DNA from: Clostridium sp031626875
Lineage (GTDB): Bacteria > Bacillota > Clostridia > Clostridiales > Clostridiaceae
Length of the DNA: 64,000 nucleotides
NCBI RefSeq assembly: GCF_031626875.1
Contig: NZ_JANDMF010000026.1
Location: 13,524-77,523, forward strand
Direction: 5' to 3'
This document shows, piece by piece, positions 1-7,211 of this stretch (the stretch's first letter is position 1; every line of letters begins with the position of its first letter). The notes beneath the pieces are model-generated. The model saw nothing but the letters and a program-made list of their open reading frames with translations, did no database searches and was not told the DNA's origin. The translations under genes were made by a program, and so were the position numbers.

Positions 1-1
1 A

Positions 2-412
2 AGTGAATTAAGTCATGGCGAAGCGTTATATATTAAATACAATATTCAAGGCATAAGAGGGGAAGTAGAAAGGGGAATCCCAACAGTTTTTGATTTTTCT
101 TTAGATTTATATAAACAGAGTAAAGATTTAAGTATTAATGATAGGCTAATACATACGCTTATTGGCATAATGCAAATATGTGATGATTCTACAATAATAC
201 ATAGACATTCAATTGAAGTTTTAGAAGAGGTTAAAGAAAGATCAAAAGAAATAATTTCTTTTGGTGGAATGAAAAGTGAAATGGGTAGGAGAAAAATAAA
301 TAGTTTATGTAGTGAATTTATCAAAAGAAACATAAGTCCAGGTGGAAGTGCTGATTTATTAGGAGTGACAGTCTTTTTAGATTTGGTTGAAGAATATATG
401 AGAAAAATGTAA
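2..412 (+). CDS. citG: CitG, triphosphoribosyl-dephospho-CoA synthase (3' part only)
   Basis: The frame is open from base 2 and runs off the left edge, so only the C-terminal 136 residues are present. CitG makes 2'-(5''-triphosphoribosyl)-3'-dephospho-CoA, the precursor of the citrate lyase prosthetic group. Family features visible here are HGE followed by GIRGEVERGIPTV, and near the end SPGGSADLLGVTVFLDLVE, which matches the conserved SPGGSADLLA segment of CitG. An internal ATG at 170 is not the true start. A strong terminator follows at 433, so citG ends its own transcription unit upstream of the transporter. Confident as CitG; it could also be the C-terminal half of a CitXG fusion, but citX is present separately downstream. 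Confidence 0.88.
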   Translation, partial: SELSHGEALYIKYNIQGIRGEVERGIPTVFDFSLDLYKQSKDLSINDRLIHTLIGIMQICDDSTIIHRHSIEVLEEVKERSKEIISFGGMKSEMGRRKINSLCSEFIKRNISPGGSADLLGVTVFLDLVEEYMRKM

Positions 413-432
413 AATTGAGTTTAGATATTTTG

Positions 433-503
433 AAAGGTATAGGCATTTGGTTTAATATTTTTGTAATTATAATATTAAGCTAAATGCTTATACCTTTATT
501 TTT
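433..503 (+). terminator. Rho-independent terminator after citG
   Basis: Two 27-nt arms (433-459 and 471-497) pair completely once three G-U wobbles are allowed, around an 11-nt loop. A T-rich tract (498-503) follows. This is an unusually long hairpin for a simple terminator and separates citG from the transporter promoter. Confidence 0.85.
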
Positions 504-728
504 GATTGTAAATATTTTTCGTAGAATGAAAATTGAAAAAGGCACTTCAATTGGAGATATGCTTAGTTTTATAGAGAGGTATAAGTATGAGACAATCAAA
601 TGTTAAAATCAAAAACAAATGATTTCAAATAGAGATAAAAGAGAAATAAAAAAATACGATTACATAAGAGAAAAAATCGAATGATGAGTTTTGTAAAAGA
701 GAAAAAGTAAAAAAATATAAAAGTTTCT
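504..728. other. AT-rich intergenic stretch, no gene seen
   Basis: Between the citG terminator and the citrate-transporter operator I see no ORF with a ribosome site and no clear RNA structure. The stretch is rich in A and AG runs. Confidence 0.5.
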
Positions 729-730
729 AA

Positions 731-759
731 AACATTTGTTTAATTTATTAACAAATGTT
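731..759. promoter_or_regulatory. Palindromic operator, copy 1 (transporter-pckA promoter)
   Basis: AACATTTGTT (731-740), a 9-nt spacer, and AACAAATGTT (750-759) form a perfect inverted repeat. Its last base is directly followed by the -35 box. The same palindrome, spacer length and phasing recur at 7118-7146 in front of the malic-enzyme/citCDEFX unit. The divergent SorC-family regulator at 4085-5074 is the obvious candidate to bind it; that assignment is inferred. Confidence 0.8.
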
Positions 760-788
760 TTGACATAATATAAAAAAGATGGTAATAT
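760..788 (+). promoter_or_regulatory. Promoter of transporter-pckA unit
   Basis: A perfect -35 TTGACA (760-765) is separated by 17 bp from TAATAT (783-788). It abuts the palindromic operator. Transcription would begin near 795, leaving an untranslated leader of roughly 180 nt before the transporter gene. Confidence 0.8.
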
Positions 789-799
789 TACTTTGTAAA

Positions 800-846
800 T
801 TAAAAGGAGCAATGAAGTGAATAGTTATTGAAAAAGGCTCTTTTAA
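800..846 (+). promoter_or_regulatory. Leader hairpin in the transporter mRNA
   Basis: TTAAAAG-G-AGC (800-810) pairs with GCTCTTTTAA (837-846), leaving one bulged G. The left arm contains an AAGGAG-like sequence followed by a two-codon frame (ATG AAG TGA). Whether this is an attenuator or incidental cannot be judged from sequence alone. Confidence 0.35.
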
Positions 847-872
847 CTTTGATAAGGTATACCTAAATTCAA

Positions 873-886
873 GGAAAACGTTTAAA
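873..886. promoter_or_regulatory. Possible cre (CcpA) site in the leader
   Basis: GGAAAACGTTTAAA is centred on the palindrome AAACGTTT and resembles the catabolite-responsive element consensus, with mismatches at the outer positions. It lies about 80 nt downstream of the predicted transcription start, where a bound CcpA could act as a roadblock. Weak call. Confidence 0.3.
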
Positions 887-976
887 TGAAAATATGACAT
901 TAAATGTTGTGAAAAATTAATAGAATTGAGCTATTAGAAGAAAATGGCTCTTGGATAATATGTAGGAGGAAAATTG

Positions 977-2320
977 ATGGATAATACAAGTGTTGTGAAA
1001 AATACAGATGTTATATCAACAGTTAAAAAAATTTTTGGTTATAAAATTGCTTTTATGCCTTTGGGGGTATATCTACTTTTGTTGGTTATTGTTACAGGAT
1101 TGCTTCAAAAACAAATATATCCTAATGATATGATTGGATCAGTAGCTATAATGGTGCTTTATGGTTATGGATGTGCAGAAATTGGACAAAGAATACCTTT
1201 GCTAAAGAATGTTGGGGGTAAAGTTATAATGGCAACTTTCTTGCCTTCATACTTGCTTTATGCAAATATTATTCCAAAGCAAGCTAGTGACGCTGTTATT
1301 GACTTTATGGAAAACACTAATTTTTTATATGTTTTTATTGCATGCATTATAGTTGGTAGTATATGCAGTATGAATAGACAAGTTCTTATTAAAGCTTTTT
1401 TTAAGATGTTTGTGCCACTTGTTGCTAGTGCTATTGCAGCAACTGTAGTGGGAGTTGCTGTAGGAACATTGCTTGGAATTGGACCTTATAAAACATATTT
1501 CTTTATAGTTGCTCCAATTATGGCAGGAGGTGTTGGAGAAGGTGCGCTTCCGTTATCTATGGGATATGCTTCTGTTTTGGGGCAAGAGCAAAATGCTTTA
1601 TTTGCATCAGTTCTTCCTTGTGTAATGTTAGGGAGTTTAATTGCTATTATTTATGCAGGTATATTAAAACGTATAGGTGAAAAATATCCTCAGTTTTCAG
1701 GTAATGGTTCATTATTGAAATCTGGAGATTCTGATGTATTGGAAGCAGCAAAAGCAGGAAATGAAGCTAAAAAAGAAATAAAAATTGATTTGACAAAAAT
1801 GGCAGCAACTGGTGTATTAGCTTTTGGACTTTATTTGTTTGGAGTATATGTAAATTCTATAATTGGATTGCCAGCACCTATTGTTATGCTATTATCTGTT
1901 GTAATTGCAAAAGCAGCAGGGATTATTCCTGACAGTATTGAAAAAGGTGGGTTTGCACTTTTTAAATTTATAACAACAGCTGTTACTGTGCCGTTATTAC
2001 TTGGAGTGGGTATTGCTAAAACGCCATGGGAAAATCTTGTTGCTGTTATTACTAATCCAAAATATCTAATAGTGATAGTGTGCACAGTTACAACAGTAGT
2101 AGTGACAGGTTGGTTTGTAGGTAAAGTGTTAAATATGTATCCGGTTGAAGCAGCTATGGTAACATCTTGCAATAGTGGACAAGGTGGAACTGGAGATATA
2201 GCAATACTTACATCGGGTAATAGATTGGAACTTCTTCCGTTTGCTCAAGTGGCTACAAGGCTTGGAGGTGCAGCTACAGTTACTATTGCTATTGCATTAT
2301 TGAGAATGATTAATGGTTAA
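977..2320 (+). CDS. citS: 2-hydroxycarboxylate transporter (CitS/CitP/MaeN family), probably citrate
   Basis: A 447-residue polytopic membrane protein of the 2-hydroxycarboxylate transporter (2HCT) family, which moves citrate or malate with Na+ or H+. Both signature loops are present: GGVGEG near residue 184 and GGTGD near residue 403. The substrate-binding segment RLELLPFAQ follows near 416, and its arginine matches the carboxylate-binding Arg of CitS. I chose ATG 977 over TTG 974 because AGGAGGA (964-970) is then about 7 nt away. Citrate specificity is inferred from the citrate-lyase neighbours; malate or exchange transport is possible. It is the first gene of a unit with pckA, driven by the operator-controlled promoter at 760. 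Confidence 0.87.
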   Translation: MDNTSVVKNTDVISTVKKIFGYKIAFMPLGVYLLLLVIVTGLLQKQIYPNDMIGSVAIMVLYGYGCAEIGQRIPLLKNVGGKVIMATFLPSYLLYANIIPKQASDAVIDFMENTNFLYVFIACIIVGSICSMNRQVLIKAFFKMFVPLVASAIAATVVGVAVGTLLGIGPYKTYFFIVAPIMAGGVGEGALPLSMGYASVLGQEQNALFASVLPCVMLGSLIAIIYAGILKRIGEKYPQFSGNGSLLKSGDSDVLEAAKAGNEAKKEIKIDLTKMAATGVLAFGLYLFGVYVNSIIGLPAPIVMLLSVVIAKAAGIIPDSIEKGGFALFKFITTAVTVPLLLGVGIAKTPWENLVAVITNPKYLIVIVCTVTTVVVTGWFVGKVLNMYPVEAAMVTSCNSGQGGTGDIAILTSGNRLELLPFAQVATRLGGAATVTIAIALLRMING

Positions 2321-2379
2321 TTAAAAAACAGGAAAAATATTTTGCGAAATGTAATTTTGACAAAGAGGAGTATTATCTT

Positions 2380-3957
2380 ATGAATATAAATTTGGATTAT
2401 TTAAAAATTGAAGGATATAATAATTTATACAGAAATGCAAGTGTGGCAGATTTGATTAAAAGCGCTATTAATAGAGGGGAAGGAATTCTTTCTGACAAAG
2501 GAGCTTTGGTAGTTAATACAGGAAAGTATACAGGAAGATCTCCTAAAGATAGGTTCATTGTAAATGATGATAATACAAGGGAGATTGTAAATTGGGGAAA
2601 AGGATGTTTGCCTATAGAAAAAGAAGTTTTTGATAAACTTTATGATAAAGTAATGAAATATATGAAACAAAAAGATTTGTTTGTATTCGATGGTTTTGTT
2701 GGAGCTTCAGATAAATACGCAATGCCTATAAGAGTGATATGTGAATGTGCTTACCAGGCTGTGTTTTCAACACAAATGTTTAGAAGACTTGAAGAAGAAA
2801 AGCTCGAAAATCATTCTCCAGAATTTAATATAATTTCAGTTCCTGGATTTAAAGCTGATGGAAAGGAAGATGGAATAAATTCTGAAGCGTTTATATTAAT
2901 AAATTTTTCTGAAAAAATAATACTCATAGGTGGTACTGCTTATTCAGGTGAAATAAAAAAATCTGTATTTTCAGCAATGAATTTCTTGTTACCTCAAAAA
3001 GAAGTGTTGCCTATGCACTGCTCAGCTAATAAGGGTGAAGATGGACAAACAGTAGTGTTTTTCGGATTGTCAGGTACTGGCAAAACAACTTTGTCTACAG
3101 ATTCAGAAAGAAAACTTATAGGTGATGATGAACATGGTTGGTGTGATGAAGGAGTATTCAATTTTGAAGGCGGATGTTATGCTAAAACTATAGGGCTTGA
3201 TAAAGAAAAAGAAAAAGAAATATATAATGCAATAAAGTTTGGAGCTGTACTTGAAAATATTGTAATAGATAAAAATGGAGTGCCAGATTATAATGACTCA
3301 AGTTTGACTGAAAATACAAGAACAGCTTATCCTATAGAACATATAGAGAATATTGAAGTTAGTGGAAGTGGGGAAAATCCAAGTAAAATAATCTTTTTGA
3401 CAGCAGATGCATTTGGGATTATGCCTCCTGTAAGTAAATTATCTAAAGAAGCTGCTATGTATCATTTTATGTCTGGATATACAAGTAAAGTAGCTGGTAC
3501 TGAAAGGGGCATAACAGAACCAGAAACTACATTTTCAGCCTGTTTTGGTGAACCGTTTATGCTTTTAAATCCAGTTGTATATACTGAAATGCTTGGTGAA
3601 AAAATAAATAAATATAATACAGAGGTATATCTTGTGAATACGGGCTGGATAGGTGGAGCGTATGGTAATGGAAGTAGAATTAATTTGAAATATACAAGAG
3701 CTATGGTTAGAGGAATAATTTCAGGAGAACTTAGTGAAGTGGAATATTATCAGCATTCTATATTTAATTTGATGATACCAAAACAATGTTCTGGTGTTCC
3801 TAATGAAATTTTAAATCCAAGAGAATTATGGGAAGATAAAAATGAATATGATAAGAAAGCTATAGAATTAGCAGAAAAATTTGAGGAGAATTTTGAAAAG
3901 TTTAATAATGTACCAAAAGAAATTTTAGAAGCAGGATTGAATAAAGTTTGCATATAA
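2380..3957 (+). CDS. pckA: Phosphoenolpyruvate carboxykinase (ATP)
   Basis: A 525-residue ATP-dependent PEPCK interconverting oxaloacetate + ATP with PEP + ADP + CO2 in the cytosol. The TGRSPKDRF motif is near residue 51, the kinase P-loop GLSGTGKTT near 229-237, and the GDDEHGW metal/oxaloacetate-binding segment near 248. Length matches the family. It starts 59 bp after the transporter with a GAGGAG ribosome site and no terminator between, so the two are likely co-transcribed. In this setting it would turn oxaloacetate from citrate cleavage into PEP for biosynthesis or energy metabolism. Direction in vivo is not shown by sequence. Confidence 0.97.
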   Translation: MNINLDYLKIEGYNNLYRNASVADLIKSAINRGEGILSDKGALVVNTGKYTGRSPKDRFIVNDDNTREIVNWGKGCLPIEKEVFDKLYDKVMKYMKQKDLFVFDGFVGASDKYAMPIRVICECAYQAVFSTQMFRRLEEEKLENHSPEFNIISVPGFKADGKEDGINSEAFILINFSEKIILIGGTAYSGEIKKSVFSAMNFLLPQKEVLPMHCSANKGEDGQTVVFFGLSGTGKTTLSTDSERKLIGDDEHGWCDEGVFNFEGGCYAKTIGLDKEKEKEIYNAIKFGAVLENIVIDKNGVPDYNDSSLTENTRTAYPIEHIENIEVSGSGENPSKIIFLTADAFGIMPPVSKLSKEAAMYHFMSGYTSKVAGTERGITEPETTFSACFGEPFMLLNPVVYTEMLGEKINKYNTEVYLVNTGWIGGAYGNGSRINLKYTRAMVRGIISGELSEVEYYQHSIFNLMIPKQCSGVPNEILNPRELWEDKNEYDKKAIELAEKFEENFEKFNNVPKEILEAGLNKVCI

Positions 3958-4016
3958 AATTGATGTAAGTTATGGTTTAAAATAGACTAAATCAAGTGAA
4001 ATAAAAAAGAACATAT

Positions 4017-4066
4017 AAACAGAGAAGTTGATGAAGAATATGATTTCATTAGTTTCTCTGTTTTTT
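4017..4066. terminator. Bidirectional terminator between pckA and the regulator
   Basis: AAACAGAGAA (4017-4026) pairs with TTCTCTGTTT (4054-4063), and the inner bases extend the stem with wobbles. T-runs lie on both sides, so it can serve pckA on the plus strand and the regulator on the minus strand, which converge here. Confidence 0.8.
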
Positions 4067-4084
4067 ATGTGCTTTAATGAAAAA

Positions 4085-5074
4085 TTAATTGTTGCTATTA
4101 ATTTGTGCTAGGGATAAAACTTTTGAAGCGGTATCGTCATCAGTGATAAGTACATTGATGTATTTGCCTCTAAGTGCACCTAAAATCGCTTCAGCTTTAA
4201 ATTTTCCAGCAGCTACACCTATTACATAATTAGTAGCACGTATTGTGTCCAAATCTATGCCTACAATTTTTGAATTAACATCGATAACAGCTTCTTGACC
4301 AGAATTGTCATATAAACGAGCAAACGCACAACCTACAGCTTTTGAAGTGAGTGAATTGTTATTGTGTTGTTCAGAGAACACATATTTTGACCATAATGTA
4401 GAAGCGAATGCAGCATCTACGGTTCCTATACCTGTGAGTATTATATCAGCTTTGTTAGCCAAAAAAAGAGTGTCGTTAATAACTGGTTCTTGCATTAATG
4501 CTTTTCTGGCGTAGTCATTATCTATGTATAAAGGAGCATAAAGGTATTTATATTTTCCTCCATAAGAATTTGCAAATTTACGTATAAGCTCTGGTGAATC
4601 AATTGAAGGATCATCTTTGGCTGCAGCTCCCATAACTTGAACTACTGTTATTGGTAACTTGTTCTTGGGCTTAAGACGTTTAACTACATTAGAGATGGTT
4701 TTTCCCCAAAGAACTCCAATTATTGAGTTTTCTGTTATTATTGAATCTAAGTATTCTGCTCCTAGTTTTGCAAGTGATGACAAAGTTTCTTCAAGTGGAA
4801 GAGATTTGTTATCTAAAACAATGACGTGCTTTAAATCAAAATTATCTTTTAATAAATTTTCTAGTTTATTTATTCTAGTATGGGGTTTGTTTATAGTTAT
4901 TTCAACAACATTTTGGTTACGAGCTTCTTGTAATAGTTTGGAAATTTTAAAACGTGAAGTTGAAAATTTATTTGCTATTTCAGATTGAGTCATATTTAAT
5001 TCATAGTACATATTGGAGAGTTCTGCGAGAAAATTTAATTTTTCTGTTTCGTTCATCTTTTCATAATCGTACAT
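4085..5074 (-). CDS. SorC/DeoR-type transcriptional regulator of the citrate genes
   Basis: A 329-residue regulator with an N-terminal helix-turn-helix (MTQSEIANKFSTSRFKISKL, about residues 28-47) and a C-terminal SorC-type effector domain of the sugar-binding family (VMGAAAKDD, TGIGTVDAAF, GVAAGKFKAEAILGALRG). CitI of lactic acid bacteria, a citrate-responsive regulator, is of this type, so control of the adjacent citrate genes is a reasonable inference. It converges with pckA. The upstream side is odd: the right end of an IS607-type element stops only 6 nt before the ATG, so the native promoter and ribosome site are displaced and no good Shine-Dalgarno is visible. Met7 (5056) is an alternative start, also without a good site. 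Confidence 0.85.
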   Translation of the reverse strand: MYDYEKMNETEKLNFLAELSNMYYELNMTQSEIANKFSTSRFKISKLLQEARNQNVVEITINKPHTRINKLENLLKDNFDLKHVIVLDNKSLPLEETLSSLAKLGAEYLDSIITENSIIGVLWGKTISNVVKRLKPKNKLPITVVQVMGAAAKDDPSIDSPELIRKFANSYGGKYKYLYAPLYIDNDYARKALMQEPVINDTLFLANKADIILTGIGTVDAAFASTLWSKYVFSEQHNNNSLTSKAVGCAFARLYDNSGQEAVIDVNSKIVGIDLDTIRATNYVIGVAAGKFKAEAILGALRGKYINVLITDDDTASKVLSLAQINSNN

Positions 5075-5080
5075 AAAATA

Positions 5081-5290
5081 CCGTTGCCAAAAACTTATAA
5101 AAATCTATAAATCTTGTTTAATTCCTTATTCAACGTGTCCGATTTTGCTATAAAGCTACTTTCGTTTGATATAACACTAGGTAAACCACAAAGTGATTCA
5201 CTTAAAAGCAGAGCTTTTAGTTCTCTACTTTTCCAAAGGCGTAAATTCCCATACAACGCATGGTACATATTAGCTGCATCTTTTAAGTGA
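5081..5290 (-). ncRNA. Predicted right-end omega/reRNA of TnpB, copy 1
   Basis: The region between the tnpB stop and the element end is conserved with copy 2 despite being non-coding, as expected for the TnpB guide-RNA scaffold. Copy 1 keeps a 10-bp stem (AAAAGCAGAG at 5204-5213 with CTCTACTTTT at 5223-5232) and a small AAGTGA/TCACTT hairpin near 5191-5203, both missing from copy 2. The guide would be the flank beginning TATTTTATGTACG, the 5' end of the SorC-type regulator gene. The RNA itself is inferred by analogy with characterised TnpB systems. Confidence 0.6.
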
Positions 5291-6409
5291 TTACATTGCT
5301 AATTTATATCGTGAAAGATTCAAGCTTGCTTGGAAATCTCTATCTATAATATTTCCACATTCACATTTATAAACTCTATCTGAAAGTTTTAAATCTTTCT
5401 TTATAGCTCCACAACATGAACATAATTTAGACGATGGATACCATTTATCAGCTTCTACAAACTCAATATTATTAAACTCACATTTGTATTGCATTTGTCT
5501 TTTGAACTCGTATAACCCTTGCTTTGCAATAGCTTTTGACAAATGTTTGTTCTTCATCATTCCTTTAATATTAAGTGTTTCCATAACAACTCTTGACGGC
5601 TTGGATTTCACTATCTTATTCGTTGCTTGGTGACTATGATTACTTCTTATATTTGATAATCTTCTATGAAGTAATTTAATTTGCTCTTCGATCTTTATAA
5701 TATTACTTGTTTTGACAAACTTACTCCCTTCTTTATTTTTTAGGTATTTGCGAGATACCCTACGTTGTAATCTACGTAGCCTTTTTTCAAGTTGTTTTAC
5801 AACTCTTGCTTTATTAATATTTTTAAAGGTCATTCCATTGGAGCATATAGCTAAATCTTTGATTCCTACATCAATTCCTATGCTCTCATTTGTTAATTCT
5901 ACTATTGGGTGTTCTTTTTCAATTCCAACTGATATAAACCAATACTTTCCATCAAAACTTACTCTTGGATTAGTATACTTACAATTCATAGGTATTGAAT
6001 TTTTCTTTATATTTATCCAACCAACTTTTTCTACTAATACTGTATTTTCTTTAACTTTTAGCTTAATATTATCATTATAAAATGATGGTTTTGACTTTCT
6101 TCTGCTCTTAAATCTTGGCTTATCAGCTATTCCTTTAAAAAAGGTTTTATAAGCATTGCAAGCGTCTTTGACAGCCTGTTTTGCCACATTGTTAGATACT
6201 TCATTAAGCCATTTAAGTTCTGTTTGCTTTAATATAGTTAATTCTTTTCTTAAATCATTATCGGAAATAAACTTACCACCAGTTTTATAATTTTCTTCTT
6301 GCTTTGCAAGTGTCCAGTTATAAATAAATCTCGCTGTGCCAACTGATTGCCATAGTTTTTGTTCCTGTTCTTTAGTTGGATATAATCTAACTTTATTCCC
6401 TAGTATCAT
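5291..6409 (-). CDS. tnpB: TnpB RNA-guided nuclease, IS607-type copy 1
   Basis: A 372-residue TnpB with an N-terminal helix-turn-helix-like region and a split RuvC nuclease. The catalytic residues look intact: Asp180 in GIDVGIKDLAIC, Glu277 in VVMETLNIKGMM, and Asp358 in the DRDFQASLN motif. The zinc finger has CSCC near residue 330 and CEC near 349. Family TnpBs use an RNA made from the element's right end to cut donor or empty sites. It starts 14 nt after the tnpA stop. It differs from copy 2 by a modest number of substitutions spread along the protein. Intact despite loss of its partner recombinase. Confidence 0.93.
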   Translation of the reverse strand: MILGNKVRLYPTKEQEQKLWQSVGTARFIYNWTLAKQEENYKTGGKFISDNDLRKELTILKQTELKWLNEVSNNVAKQAVKDACNAYKTFFKGIADKPRFKSRRKSKPSFYNDNIKLKVKENTVLVEKVGWINIKKNSIPMNCKYTNPRVSFDGKYWFISVGIEKEHPIVELTNESIGIDVGIKDLAICSNGMTFKNINKARVVKQLEKRLRRLQRRVSRKYLKNKEGSKFVKTSNIIKIEEQIKLLHRRLSNIRSNHSHQATNKIVKSKPSRVVMETLNIKGMMKNKHLSKAIAKQGLYEFKRQMQYKCEFNNIEFVEADKWYPSSKLCSCCGAIKKDLKLSDRVYKCECGNIIDRDFQASLNLSRYKLAM

Positions 6410-6423
6410 TCTCTAACAACTCC

Positions 6424-6657
6424 TTAATCATCTTTTTGTTTATGAGAACTAACTCTACAATATCCAATTACTTTTTTGGTCTTAGTTTCAATACCTTTAA
6501 TTCCTAAAAAATGATTAAGTTGCCCTTGAGAGTAATATCTTGTACCACCATCAGTTATGTGTTGTGGTATGAAAGAACCTTTCTTATGCCAATCTCTCAA
6601 GGTTTGAGGAGTCTTGCCTATTAATTCGGCAAATTCTCCTATTGAATAATATTTCAT
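6424..6657 (-). pseudogene. tnpA: Truncated IS607 tnpA (serine recombinase) with internal deletion
   Basis: Only 77 residues remain: the MerR-like DNA-binding domain (YYSIGEFAELIGKTPQTLRD) and the start of the serine recombinase domain through GYCRVSSHKQKDD, then a stop. Against copy 2, 356 bp are missing between two AAGATGA repeats (23480-23486 and 23836-23842 there). Since 356 is not a multiple of 3, the join shifts frame and hits TAA at once. The catalytic serine is present but the rest of the resolvase domain is gone, so it should be inactive. Confidence 0.92.
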
Positions 6658-6730
6658 TAATTATCACCTCAATATAGGTATAAGAAATTATATGATGTTA
6701 TTATTCAAAAATAAAAAACAACGTTAATTA

Positions 6731-7098
6731 TAATGTAAGTTTTTTGTTTTTTCAAGTTATATTTGAAAAGCTTGGCGATTGGTTATGTTTGAAAATATTG
6801 GTGATTGGAAGCGAGAAAAAATCTTTTTTTAAATTGCTTTTGAATTGTGACAATCTTGATTAGCTGTAAAATTACAAAAAGAGTTTTTGTTCAAAAATAC
6901 ATATATGTATATATCTGATTAAGAAAGTATAAATGAATAGCCAATGGGTTTGTGTATAATGTTGGAACAATAATGAGATTTATAAAAGGGTTGGAAAATA
7001 TGCCACAAATGTTAAAGTGACAAACAAAAGTTAAAAGATATAAAAAATAAAAGTGTAAAAGAGAAAAGTTAAAGTATAATAGTGTGGTTTTGTTGATG
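6731..7098. other. Intergenic stretch left of IS copy 1, no gene seen
   Basis: AT-rich sequence between the presumed left end of the IS element and the malic-enzyme promoter. No ORF with a ribosome site is visible. It probably contains the original upstream region of the SorC-type regulator, displaced by the insertion. Confidence 0.45.
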
Positions 7099-7117
7099 AA
7101 ATGTTATTTGTTGTTTT

Positions 7118-7146
7118 AACATTTGTTAAAAATATAAACAAATGTT
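7118..7146. promoter_or_regulatory. Palindromic operator, copy 2 (mae-citCDEFX promoter)
   Basis: AACATTTGTT (7118-7127), a 9-nt spacer and AACAAATGTT (7137-7146), identical in both arms to the site at 731-759. The -35 TTGACA begins at the next base, as in copy 1. The spacers differ in sequence, which argues that the arms are under selection. Confidence 0.8.
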
Positions 7147-7175
7147 TTGACACAGAACCAAAAAACTGGTAGTAT
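7147..7175 (+). promoter_or_regulatory. Promoter of mae-citCDEFX operon
   Basis: A -35 TTGACA (7147-7152) and -10 TAGTAT (7170-7175) are separated by 17 bp. The operator directly abuts the -35 box, so binding there should block RNA polymerase. The leader is short, about 30 nt, unlike that of the transporter unit. Confidence 0.75.
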
Positions 7176-7211
7176 ATAAATATAAAGGAAGTAAAGTGGA
7201 GGCGAAAAGTT

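Larger units (their letters stand above)
5081..6730 (-). mobile_element. IS607-type element, copy 1 (tnpA broken, tnpB intact)
   Basis: On the minus strand the order is truncated tnpA, intact tnpB, then a roughly 210-nt right-end RNA region ending in GGCAACGG at 5081. The right boundary is set by comparison with copy 2 (23170-25134), where identity stops at the same GGCAACGG. The left boundary, near 6700-6760, could not be fixed because the two copies diverge upstream of tnpA. No target duplication is expected for IS607-type serine-recombinase elements and none is seen. Confidence 0.85.

Noticed and set aside
46..333. Minus-strand 95-codon frame at the left edge
   Set aside because: It is antisense to the citG reading frame, has no ribosome site, and is composed mainly of hydrophobic runs from AT-rich complement.
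413..976. A riboswitch upstream of the citrate transporter
   Set aside because: Hairpins are present, but nothing matches the conserved core of a riboswitch class I know.
5291..6409. TnpB copy 1 as a nuclease-dead TnpB-derived repressor (TldR-like)
   Set aside because: The placement next to a regulator gene suggested it, but the RuvC Asp, Glu and Asp residues all look intact, so it is better called a nuclease.
6424..6657. Short tnpA copy 1 as a sequencing frameshift
   Set aside because: Comparison with copy 2 shows a clean 356-bp loss between AAGATGA repeats, not a single-base error.
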